Assembly (NCBI GenBank): GCA_003162495.1
Contig: PMOF01000201.1
Coordinates: forward strand, 7,650-20,397
Origin: Acidobacteriaceae bacterium
GTDB taxonomy: Bacteria; Acidobacteriota; Terriglobia; Terriglobales; Acidobacteriaceae
Reading direction: 5' to 3'
Length of the DNA stretch: 12,748 bases
Numbering within the stretch: the stretch's first letter is position 1; the number at the start of each line of letters is the position of its first letter. Below, piece by piece: positions 1-7,240 of the stretch. Both the position numbers and the translations under genes were made by a program. Under the pieces are notes generated by a model. It was given only the letters and a program-made list of their open reading frames with translations. It did no database searches and was not told where the DNA came from.

Positions 1-1058
1 GAGGCGGAAAGGGCGCTGGGGTGGCTGCGCCAGGCGGGTTGAAGATGGATGGGAGCAAAGTAGCGGCCGGTGGCGATGCCGCGCTGGGCGAGGACGGCCT
101 GAACACGGTCGCGATCGACGGACTCAGGCAGGCGAACCACGTAGACGAACCAACTGATCGTGCTGTGGGGGAGTGTGAGTGGGGGGAGCTCCAAGTCAGA
201 GGTCGAGCCGTGGTTGGCGATTGCACGCAGGAGTGTGTCGTAGCGCTTGGCGGCGGCATGGCGCAGGGAGAGCATTTCGTGGATGCGGCTGAGCTGCGCG
301 CAGCCGAGGGCGCAGGCCAGTTCGGAGAGTCGGTAGTTGTAGCCGGGCTCGGCATGGTCAAGCCAATCGCCTGTGGATTGTCTGCCTTGGTTGCGGAGGC
401 TGCGCAGGCGAGCGGCGTGAGCCGGATCGTGAGCCAGCACCGCGCCGCCTTCGCCGGTGGTGAGCTGCTTGTTGGGATAGAAGCCAAGCACGGCGAGATG
501 GCCGAAGCTGCCGGCGCGCCGGGCATGGGGCGGGTCTCCGCATTGCGCGCCGATTGCTTCGCAGGCGTCTTCGATCAGAAACAAGTTGTGGCGGCGGGCG
601 ACGGACTGCAGGGCGTCCATGTCGGCAGGAACGCCGAAAGTGTGGACGACGAGGATGGCGCGCGTGCGGGAAGTGACGGCCTGTTCGACGCTGGCGGGAT
701 CGAGGTTGAGGGTGACGGGATCGATTTCGGCAAAGACGGGCGTGGCGCGAACCTGAAGCACCGCGTTGGATACGGCGATGAAGGCGAAGGAGGGGACGAT
801 GACCTCGTCGCCCGCGGTGATGCCCAGGGTGAGCAGGGCAAGATGGAGGGCCGCGGTGCCGGAGCTGACAGCCACGGCGTGGGGTACGGAGTGGTAGTGC
901 GCGAGTGCGGATTCAAAGGCAGCGAGTTGAGGACCGAGGCTGAGGTGCGGGGTGCGCAGGACGGCGGTGACCGCGTCGATTTCAGCCTGGGTGATGTCGG
1001 GGGCGGAGAGTGGGACTACCTGCGGTGGGGCAGGCGATGGATTCGGATCAGCGCTCAT
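1..1058 (-). CDS. DegT/DnrJ/EryC1 family PLP aminotransferase (LegC/perosamine-synthetase-like), C-terminus cut by window edge
   Basis: This should be a fold-type I sugar aminotransferase that uses PLP and an amino donor (usually glutamate) to aminate a 4-keto (or 3-keto) nucleotide sugar in the cytoplasm. It was read by translating the minus strand from the ATG at 1058; 352 residues lie in the window and perhaps the last few tens are missing. Visible motifs are SSGTAALHLAL (65-75) for the PLP phosphate, GDEVIVPSFAF (83-93), HTFGVPADMD (139-148), EDACEAIGA (163-171), and GFYPNKQLTTGEGG (192-205) with the expected Schiff-base lysine K197. The start overlaps the 3' end of the upstream 2-epimerase gene by 11 bp (ATGAGCGCTGA), which supports co-translation. 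The N-terminus (VPLSAPDI...SLGP) resembles perosamine/ArnB-type members more than classic LegC, so the exact substrate is uncertain. In context, a 4-keto-6-deoxy sugar made by the neighbouring dehydratase is the likely acceptor. The family call is firm; the sugar is inference. Confidence 0.93.
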   Translation of the reverse strand, partial: MSADPNPSPAPPQVVPLSAPDITQAEIDAVTAVLRTPHLSLGPQLAAFESALAHYHSVPHAVAVSSGTAALHLALLTLGITAGDEVIVPSFAFIAVSNAVLQVRATPVFAEIDPVTLNLDPASVEQAVTSRTRAILVVHTFGVPADMDALQSVARRHNLFLIEDACEAIGAQCGDPPHARRAGSFGHLAVLGFYPNKQLTTGEGGAVLAHDPAHAARLRSLRNQGRQSTGDWLDHAEPGYNYRLSELACALGCAQLSRIHEMLSLRHAAAKRYDTLLRAIANHGSTSDLELPPLTLPHSTISWFVYVVRLPESVDRDRVQAVLAQRGIATGRYFAPIHLQPAWRSHPSALSA

Positions 1059-2268
1059 GGGTGCTCTCGCTCGGCCTCTCGCTATCTCTCTCGCTCGCGG
1101 GAAAGAGCGGTGCGGACTGCTTGATGAGGATGCCGTCGAGAGAGACAGATGTCAGGACGCGGACGATGGTTTGAGAAGCGGTGCCGTCGCCGTAGGGGTT
1201 GACCATGCCGCGCAGGGAGTTTCGGAATTCGGGACTTAGGGCGTGACGGATGGCGGCGAGGATGGCGCTGGTCTCGGCGGGCGCATCGATGATGTTGCGG
1301 GCGCGCTCGCGGCCTTGTTGGCGAATGCCGACGTTTACGACGGGCAATGCAAAGGAGGCGGCTTCCATGATGCCGGAAGAAGAGTTGCCGACCATGGCGT
1401 CAAAGTTGGCCAGAAGGCTCCAGTAGGTGTGCGGGTCGAGGTTGACGAAGATGTGCGTGTGGGGACGGGTTTCGACGAGGGCGCGAGTCCGTACGATGAG
1501 CGCGCGGCTGCCGGCGTCGGCGTTGGGATAGACGAAGAGGAGCTGGCCGGGCGACTGAGCGAGTGCGGCGAAGAGGGCATCAGCTTCCGCATTGGTGTCT
1601 TTAAGGATGGTGACGGGGTGCCAGGCGGCGAGAAGTGTGGGCGGCGTGAGCGAGAGGCCGAGTTGTGCTTCGAGAGCTGGGCGCGGGAGCAATTTTGAGC
1701 GGCGAAGGTGGTCGAGCGAGGGTGCGCCGGCATGATGGACGCGAGCGGGCTCTTCACCCATGGCGATGACACGGCGGCGCGCGGTGGGGGTGGAGGTGAA
1801 GTGGATGTGGGCCAGCTTGGTGAGGGCGTTGCGCACCTGGTCGTCGATGGCGCCCTGCGAGACTTCACCGCCCTCGATGTGAGCGATGGGGATGCGCAGG
1901 GCAGTGGCCACCGAGGCGGGCGCGAGCATTTCATAGCGGTCGGCGATGAGCAGCAACAGGTCAGGGCGCCATGCGGCGAGCGCGTCTGCCAGTCCGAGAA
2001 TGGCGAGGCCGATGGTCTTGGCCATGGCGGTATCGGTGTCAGAACTGAGCAGGCACTCGATGCGCGCCTGAATGGGAAAGCCGTCGCGCTCGATTTGCTG
2101 GACTGTGTTGCCAAAGTCAGGCGAGAGATGAGCGCCGAGAACAAAGACGGCTAGATCGACGCCGGGGTGTGCGGCCATTTCGCGCAACGGCCAGTAGAGA
2201 TGGCTGTAATCGGCGCGCGAGGTGGTGATGACGCCGATGCGCCGACGAGTGGCAGGGGTCTTGCTCAT
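1048..2268 (-). CDS. neuC: UDP-N-acetylglucosamine 2-epimerase (hydrolysing), NeuC/LegG-like
   Basis: Members of this family remove UDP while inverting C2 of a UDP- or GDP-linked HexNAc, giving free ManNAc or a 2,4-diacetamido-trideoxy-mannose, the precursor for sialic or legionaminic acid synthases. The 406-residue protein has the family pattern throughout: TTSRADYSHLYWPLR (15-29), GAHLSPDFGNT (45-55), ADRYEMLAPA (109-118), AHIEGGEVSQGAIDDQVRNALTK (129-151), GNSSSGIMEA and GRERARNIID. The acidic residues of the ADRYE, HIEGGE and AIDD segments, where the catalytic acids of characterised homologues lie, are kept. Two positions depart from the usual pattern: the RHxxTK histidine is asparagine (N147), and the GDRYE glycine is alanine (A109). 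Its ATG overlaps the dehydratase stop as ATGA, and its 3' end overlaps the aminotransferase start. The last 25 or so residues (Ser/Glu/Arg-rich) look like a non-conserved tail. The company of a 4,6-dehydratase and an aminotransferase argues for a LegG-type role rather than a NeuC role in Neu5Ac synthesis. Confidence 0.93.
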   Translation of the reverse strand: MSKTPATRRRIGVITTSRADYSHLYWPLREMAAHPGVDLAVFVLGAHLSPDFGNTVQQIERDGFPIQARIECLLSSDTDTAMAKTIGLAILGLADALAAWRPDLLLLIADRYEMLAPASVATALRIPIAHIEGGEVSQGAIDDQVRNALTKLAHIHFTSTPTARRRVIAMGEEPARVHHAGAPSLDHLRRSKLLPRPALEAQLGLSLTPPTLLAAWHPVTILKDTNAEADALFAALAQSPGQLLFVYPNADAGSRALIVRTRALVETRPHTHIFVNLDPHTYWSLLANFDAMVGNSSSGIMEAASFALPVVNVGIRQQGRERARNIIDAPAETSAILAAIRHALSPEFRNSLRGMVNPYGDGTASQTIVRVLTSVSLDGILIKQSAPLFPASERDSERPSESTHER

Positions 2269-3383
2269 CGGGAGACCGGGGCGCCGGCTTTTCGCGTTTG
2301 CGCGAGCACCGCATTGCTGGGCGTGTAATCGGGGACTAATGATTGCAAACTGGCGAGGGCGACGGCCAGGTCGCGGGCATCGACGGCGTTGCGCAGACGG
2401 ACGAGGCTCGCGTCGAGTTGCGGACCAGAGAGCACAGGGGATTGGATGGAGACGATGGCGTTCCGTACGGATGCGTCAGGGCCGGCTGGGTGCGTTGAGT
2501 CGCCGGGGGCCCACAGCAACTCGATCTCTTTATCGCCGGGGCGGGGCTCGGTGAATTGAATTGCGATTTCGCGGCCAGGAGCAAGCTCGCGAGCCATGAA
2601 GTGGGCGAGGTCTGCGATGAAGTGCGTGGAGGTCAACACAGGCGCCAGCAGCGACGACGGCTGAGAGTGCGCGGCGGCTAGCAGAAGCAGATCGACCGCT
2701 TCATCTAGGGTGAGAAAGTAGCGTCGGGCGGCGGGATCGGTGACGGTGATGGGACCACCGTGAGCGATCTGGCTCGCGAAGATTTCAGCCACGCTATCGC
2801 GCGAGGCGAGCACGTTGCAGAGGCGCAGGGCCGTTCCACGCGCGGCCAGGACGATGTGCTCGGCGACCCGCTTGGTGGCGCCCATGACGGAGGAGGGCTG
2901 GACGGCCTTGTCCGTCGAAAGCAGAAGAACACGCGCATGATGCGCGGCGGCCACTTTGGTCAGCGTCTCCGTGGCAAAGATGTTGTTGGCAATGGCCGCG
3001 AAGGGTTGCTCTTCCATGAGCGGGACCTGCTTGAACGCGGCGGCATGGAAGACGAGGCGCGGCGCGTGTTGCGCGAAGATGTGCTCGAGGAGTCCGCGGT
3101 CGGCCACATTGCCGAGGACGAACGTAGCGGGACAGTCGAGACCGGATGCGGACCAATCGCGCTGGAGCGCATAAAGGCTGCTCTCGGAAGACTCAAGCAG
3201 CACCAGGTTAGGCGGCGAGAGAGCCGCCAGGCGGCGCGCGAGTGCGGAGCCGATGGAGCCGCCCGCGCCGGCGATGAGGATGGGGTGGCGAAGCATTGCA
3301 TCAAGGGCTTGCGGCTGAAGCGACGGCAATGGGGGGCGGGCAAGAAAGCGGCGCCAGTTGAGAGCTTGGAGAGAGGAAATCAC
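2265..3383 (-). CDS. FlaA1/CapD-type nucleotide-sugar 4,6-dehydratase (LegB-like), standalone SDR domain
   Basis: This is a short-chain dehydrogenase/reductase that should convert a UDP- or GDP-HexNAc to its 4-keto-6-deoxy form using bound NAD(P). Numbering from the chosen start, the Rossmann motif GAGGSIGS is at 39-46, FHAAAFKQVPLME follows near 112-124, and STDKAV is at 156-161. The active site carries MGATK (M167...K171), the MxxxK variant of YxxxK typical of the FlaA1/WbpM/CapD group. EPRPGDKEIELLW near the C-terminus matches the family's RPGEKL-type motif. The protein has no membrane segments, unlike full-length WbpM/CapD. The frame is open to a GTG at 3512, but the GTG at 3383 is preferred: it keeps the conserved WRRFLARPPL stretch (family LLGREPV) and lies just after a TATACT box. 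The ATG at 3296 would cut that stretch off. It is first in an operon with the 2-epimerase (ATGA overlap). Family is firm; substrate and start are not. Confidence 0.88.
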   Translation of the reverse strand: MISSLQALNWRRFLARPPLPSLQPQALDAMLRHPILIAGAGGSIGSALARRLAALSPPNLVLLESSESSLYALQRDWSASGLDCPATFVLGNVADRGLLEHIFAQHAPRLVFHAAAFKQVPLMEEQPFAAIANNIFATETLTKVAAAHHARVLLLSTDKAVQPSSVMGATKRVAEHIVLAARGTALRLCNVLASRDSVAEIFASQIAHGGPITVTDPAARRYFLTLDEAVDLLLLAAAHSQPSSLLAPVLTSTHFIADLAHFMARELAPGREIAIQFTEPRPGDKEIELLWAPGDSTHPAGPDASVRNAIVSIQSPVLSGPQLDASLVRLRNAVDARDLAVALASLQSLVPDYTPSNAVLAQTRKAGAPVSR

Positions 3384-3389
3384 AGAGGA

Positions 3390-3395
3390 AGTATA
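3390..3395 (-). promoter_or_regulatory. Possible -10 box (TATACT) of the sugar operon, implying a leaderless GTG start
   Basis: On the minus strand TATACT runs from 3395 to 3390 and is followed by six bases (TCCTCT) and then GTG at 3383. A -10 at that distance would place the transcript start on or next to the GTG. No purine-rich ribosome-binding site precedes this GTG. No convincing -35 is seen at 16-18 bp, so this rests on one hexamer in a locally AT-rich patch of a GC-rich window. Confidence 0.3.
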
Positions 3396-3568
3396 AATTG
3401 CCTGGAGAATCAGGTTAGCAAGGGCATGAAAGCCAGTCCTTATGACGGTGCGCCGGAGTGGACACTCGCATACACTGGATGGTGCTCCGCATTGAAACGC
3501 GAATGGTGTCACTCGCTTGCTGGACGCGATTCAGTCGGGCTGGAGAAGAGATTTTGACGAAGAGATCG

Positions 3569-6500
3569 ATGCGCATCGCGAGTCCGGTGGTGCTGGTTCT
3601 GGTTGCGATGTTTACGGCGGCGGGCGCACAGTCGCGCTTTGACGCGGAGGCGGTGCGGACGAACAATCGCGGCGTGGCAGAGATGGGTCAGCAATTTACT
3701 CAGCGCGCGGCGGACACATTTGCTGAGGCCTTCAAGAAGGATCCGAAACTGGCCCAGGCGGCGATCAACGAGGGCATTGCGCTGATGGCTCTGCAAAAGC
3801 TGGACGAGGCGAAGAAGGCCCTTCGGGCTGCTCTCGCGCTGGAACCGGACAGCGCCCAAGCATGGTACAACCTGGGTCTCGCGCAGCATGCGGGCAATGA
3901 ACTGGAGCCGGCACTGGCCAGCTTTGAGCAGGCGGCGAAGCTCGACCCGAAGGATGCGGATTCCGATTACTTCGAAGGCGTGTGCTACCAGGAAATGAAG
4001 GAGTACGACAAGGCAATTGCGATTTTGCAAAAGGCGCTGGAGATCGATCCGCAGCACGCGTCGAGTGAGTTTGCGATGGCGCGGGCGTTGCAGCGGACGG
4101 GCCACGTGGAAGATGCGAAGGCGCATTTCAAGCGCTTTCAGCATTTGACGAGCACTCAAATCGGAGCGCCGATCGGGCTGGCTTATGGGGAACAGGGACA
4201 CTACTCGACGGTGACGCCGGTGGAAGAGGCGGAGACAAGCAGGCGCGCGATGATTGCGGTGAAGCTGGTGGCGCGCGATATGGTTGCGCAAGACTCCCAG
4301 GTCTCAAAGGCGAGACCTGGGGCACCCGCACCCAGCGTTTCTTCCGGAGGCGCGTTCACGACGACGGGGGGGGCTTGCATGATGGACGTGACCGGCGATG
4401 GACGCATGGACCTGATGCTGATGCAGGCAGGTCCGCAGGCGATTCGCGTGCTGCATGCGAAGGGCGATGGGAGGTTTGAAGAGTGGGATTCGGAGGCGGC
4501 GGGGTTGAAGGCGCGCGGACATGCCGTGGCATGCGCGGTGGGCGATTTTGACGGCGATGGGTTGAACGATTTGGCTGTGGCGTTGGACGACGCGGTGCTG
4601 CTATTTCGAAATTTAGGCAAGGGCAAGTTTCAAGATGTAACGGCCGCGGCCGGGCTCGCGGCGCGGAATCGGCCTTCCGGGATTACGTTTGTGGATTATG
4701 ACCACGACGGGGACCTGGATTTATTTCTGACGGGGGCGCCGCTGGATGCGGGTGGCGTGCCGAATGTGTTGTGGCGCAACAACGGAAACAAGACGTTCAC
4801 GGAATGGACGGAGCCTACGGGGCTCGGCGGCGTTGGGAAAACGGCAGCGGCGATTCTCACGGATTTCAATAATGATCGGGCGATAGATATTGCTGTGACG
4901 GGCGACCCTTGCGGTGGGACAGATGCAGCTTGCGCGGCAACAGCGCCTGTGATTTATGTGAATCCTCGCGAGGGGAACTATCCGATGCAGACGTTGTATG
5001 TCGGCGAGAAGCTGCCTGCGACGGTGGGGATTGCGGTGCTGGACTTCAATAAAGACGGGTGGATGGATATCGCCGTGACGCACGAGGGCGCGCCGGGGCT
5101 GACGTTGTGGCGCAATGTGGAAGGCCCCAATCATGTGGGGCGTCGGTTTGAGCGCGTGGAACTGCCTCTCAAGGGCGCGCTGCGTGGATGGGGTGTGACG
5201 CCGATCGATATCGACAATGACGGATGGATCGATCTGGTGGCGATTGTGGATACGAAGGACGGACCGCATGTGCGGGTGTTCCGCAACCGCGGCGATGGAA
5301 GCTTCGAGGATGTGAGCCACGCGCTGGGACTGGACAGCGTGAAGTTGCAGGCGCCGCGGGGGCTGATTGCGGCGGATGTGGATGGAGACGGCGCGGCGGA
5401 TCTGATTGTGACGCAATTGAACGCGCCGCCGGTGCTGCTGCGCAACGTTGGCGCGAACAAGAATCACTTTGTGCGGATCGATTTGACCGGCTTTGCGGAT
5501 AACAAAACGGCGCTGGGCGTGAAAGTGGAGGTGTTTGCAAGCGGGCTATGGCAGAAGTGGGAGCTGGCAGGCGCTTCGGGCTATCAGACACAGGCGCCGC
5601 CGCAGATTTTGGTGGGGCTGGGAGATGCGCCGGGCATCGACTTATTGCGGATCCTATGGCCGACGGGAGTGCTGCAGGACGAGATCGACTTACCGCGACT
5701 TACTCAGGGACGGACGGTGATCGCGATGAAAGAGGCAGATCGGCGGGGAAGCTCGTGTCCAGTCTTGTTTGCGTGGGATGGACATAAGTACAAGTTAGTG
5801 ACAGACGTGATTGGCGCGGGTGTCGTGGGTCACTGGTTCACGCCCGAGCGGCGCAATGTTCCTAATCCTGGCGAGTGGGTCAAGGTAGATGGCGCTAAGT
5901 TCGCGCCGGTAAATGGTAAGTTGAGTTTGCGATTCATGGAGCCGATGGAGGAGGTCAATTACATCGACCAGTTAAGGCTGGTGGCGGTGGATCATCCAGA
6001 GAATGTCGAAGTCAATCCCGATGAACGGTTTCTCGATAATCCGCCGTTTGCTTCGGGCCATATGGTGGCTTCAGCAGGCGCGCGGACGCCGGCGGGCGCG
6101 TGGGATGGCGAAGGACGAGACGTGCTGGAGCAATTGAGCAAGCGCGATCATCAATTTGCGAGCGGGTTCACGGCGCTGCCTTATGACGGGTTTGCAAATT
6201 TGCATTCGCTCATGCTGGATTTGGGCGAGGTGAAGCGGGGCGCGCCGCTGCGGCTGCTGATGACGGGCTACGTCAACTACTTCAGCGCGACGTCGCTGTA
6301 TGGGGCGTGGCAGGCGGGCGTGAAACCGATTTCGCCTTACGTGGAGGCGCAATTATCGGACGGCTCATGGCAGAGGATTGCGGACGATGTAGGCTTTCCT
6401 GCGGGACTCGAGCGCACGATTGTAGTGGACCTTTCCCGCAAGGTTCCCGCGGGTGCGCAGCGCATACGGCTCGTGACTAATCTCCAGATTTTTTGGGATC

Positions 6501-7105
6501 AGGTTCTGGTGGACCAGAGCGCGGATGCGGAGGCAAACATGGCGGAGGCGCCGCTGGCGCAGGCGACGCTGCATTTTCGCGGATACCCGAAGCAGATTGA
6601 GGGGGCGAGCCCCGGCGACCTGGATTACGACTATGACCGCGTGAGCCTGACTGGACCGTTCCAGCATCAGCGCGGGAACTATACGCGCATGGGCGATGTG
6701 ACCGTGCTGGTGAAGGGCATCGACGACCGATTTGCAATTTTCGGAAGCGGCGAGGAGATTGCTGCGGAGTTCGATGCGACCGCGTTGCCCGCGCTGCCGG
6801 CACACTGGAAGCGCGATTACTTTTTCTACGCCAATGGATTTGTGAAAGACATGGATTGGTGGGATGCATCGCCGTTTACGGTGGCGCAACTGCCATTTCA
6901 TGGGATGAGCACGTATCCGTATCCGGAGAGCGAGAATTATCCTGATGATGGAAGCGCGCTGGATTATCAATTGAACTGGAACGATCGATGGGATTCGGGC
7001 GAGCCGGTGCGGTCGTATCGGTTTGATTATCGGTTGATGCATTCGACGCCGGCAGAAGATTTTGTGCAAGACATCGATGTTCACGATCAGGTCGTGCTTC
7101 ATTGA
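3569..7105 (+). CDS. Secreted TPR - FG-GAP/VCBS - ASPIC/UnbV protein with a long uncharacterised C-terminal region
   Basis: This is a predicted exported protein of 1178 residues whose function is not known. From the ATG at 3569, residues 1-21 form a signal peptide (MRIASPVVLVLVAMF, ending AGAQS). TPR-like helices follow at about 30-200, for example AWYNLGLAQHAGNELEPALASFEQ. Seven FG-GAP/VCBS calcium-type motifs begin at residues 273, 326, 376, 432, 492, 547 and 603 (for example DFDGDGLNDL, DIDNDGWIDL); the fourth, DFNNDRAIDI, lacks the usual glycine. An ASPIC/UnbV domain spans about 634-705 (KVEVFASGLWQKWE...LRILWPTG). Residues 725-1178 form a Trp/Tyr-rich region starting SCPVLFAWDGHKYKLVTDVI. 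An upstream TTG at 3554 with GGAG eight bases before it would add MTKRS and is a credible alternative start. The gene is divergent from the sugar operon. The linker residues 243-253 are encoded by a palindromic repeat. A role in surface binding or assembly is inference from the domains. Confidence 0.92.
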   Translation: MRIASPVVLVLVAMFTAAGAQSRFDAEAVRTNNRGVAEMGQQFTQRAADTFAEAFKKDPKLAQAAINEGIALMALQKLDEAKKALRAALALEPDSAQAWYNLGLAQHAGNELEPALASFEQAAKLDPKDADSDYFEGVCYQEMKEYDKAIAILQKALEIDPQHASSEFAMARALQRTGHVEDAKAHFKRFQHLTSTQIGAPIGLAYGEQGHYSTVTPVEEAETSRRAMIAVKLVARDMVAQDSQVSKARPGAPAPSVSSGGAFTTTGGACMMDVTGDGRMDLMLMQAGPQAIRVLHAKGDGRFEEWDSEAAGLKARGHAVACAVGDFDGDGLNDLAVALDDAVLLFRNLGKGKFQDVTAAAGLAARNRPSGITFVDYDHDGDLDLFLTGAPLDAGGVPNVLWRNNGNKTFTEWTEPTGLGGVGKTAAAILTDFNNDRAIDIAVTGDPCGGTDAACAATAPVIYVNPREGNYPMQTLYVGEKLPATVGIAVLDFNKDGWMDIAVTHEGAPGLTLWRNVEGPNHVGRRFERVELPLKGALRGWGVTPIDIDNDGWIDLVAIVDTKDGPHVRVFRNRGDGSFEDVSHALGLDSVKLQAPRGLIAADVDGDGAADLIVTQLNAPPVLLRNVGANKNHFVRIDLTGFADNKTALGVKVEVFASGLWQKWELAGASGYQTQAPPQILVGLGDAPGIDLLRILWPTGVLQDEIDLPRLTQGRTVIAMKEADRRGSSCPVLFAWDGHKYKLVTDVIGAGVVGHWFTPERRNVPNPGEWVKVDGAKFAPVNGKLSLRFMEPMEEVNYIDQLRLVAVDHPENVEVNPDERFLDNPPFASGHMVASAGARTPAGAWDGEGRDVLEQLSKRDHQFASGFTALPYDGFANLHSLMLDLGEVKRGAPLRLLMTGYVNYFSATSLYGAWQAGVKPISPYVEAQLSDGSWQRIADDVGFPAGLERTIVVDLSRKVPAGAQRIRLVTNLQIFWDQVLVDQSADAEANMAEAPLAQATLHFRGYPKQIEGASPGDLDYDYDRVSLTGPFQHQRGNYTRMGDVTVLVKGIDDRFAIFGSGEEIAAEFDATALPALPAHWKRDYFFYANGFVKDMDWWDASPFTVAQLPFHGMSTYPYPESENYPDDGSALDYQLNWNDRWDSGEPVRSYRFDYRLMHSTPAEDFVQDIDVHDQVVLH
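4296..4327 (+). repeat. 32-bp palindromic repeat, copy 1, inside the TPR/UnbV-type coding sequence
   Basis: A perfect 10-bp inverted repeat (CCCAGGTCTC at 4296-4305, GAGACCTGGG at 4312-4321) encloses the six-base loop AAAGGC and is followed by GCACCC, giving a GGGGCACCC tail. It matches the element at 9501-9532 at 30 of 32 positions. It is translated in frame as SQVSKARPGAP (residues 243-253), in the low-complexity linker between the TPR part and the first FG-GAP motif. It resembles dispersed REP-like elements. Confidence 0.85.
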
Positions 7106-7134
7106 GACAACACAAAGCAAAGACAAGAGCAACC

Positions 7135-7193
7135 GCAGGTCCTTCGACTTCGCCAGGCGCAAAAAACGCGCCCGACTGCGCTCAGGATGACAG
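7135..7193. repeat. REP-like intergenic palindromic element
   Basis: The outer parts read GCAGGTCCTTCGACTTCGCC and CTGCGCTCAGGATGACAG. TCCT (7140-7143) and AGGA (7184-7187) pair, as do flanking GTC and GAC bases. An inner hairpin GGCGC (7156-7160) / GCGCC (7168-7172) has the loop AAAAAAC. On the minus strand it reads TCATCCTGAGCG...GTCGAAGGACC, a form I recognise as a dispersed element in many acidobacterial and other genomes. It fills most of the 135-bp gap between the UnbV-type gene and the amidase. It also creates an ATG (7187-7189) in frame with the amidase, which is probably not the real start. Confidence 0.65.
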
Positions 7194-7240
7194 TCTGTGA
7201 TGATTCAGGCATTTCGGTGCGGATCAATATTGAGGCGGCC

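Noticed and set aside
21..1124. Long plus-strand open frame (367 codons) across the left end
   Set aside because: Its translation is Gly/Ala-rich with no family motifs, and it lies antisense to the aminotransferase, which has every expected motif. It is a GC-rich shadow frame.
2760..3557. Plus-strand open frame (265 codons) opposite the dehydratase
   Set aside because: The minus strand encodes an SDR enzyme with all key motifs; the plus frame has none.
4296..4327. Hairpin read as an intragenic transcription terminator
   Set aside because: No T-run follows the stem and the reading frame continues intact for more than 900 codons; a dispersed repeat explains it better.
6365..7162. Minus-strand open frame (265 codons) opposite the end of the UnbV-type gene
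   Set aside because: Its composition is dominated by Arg/His/Ile from reading GC-rich codons backwards and it has no motif; the plus-strand frame continues a long conserved-looking protein.
7187..7240. Amidase start at the ATG at 7187
   Set aside because: That ATG lies within the REP-like element and has no ribosome-binding site; the ATG at 7241 does, and begins where family similarity starts.
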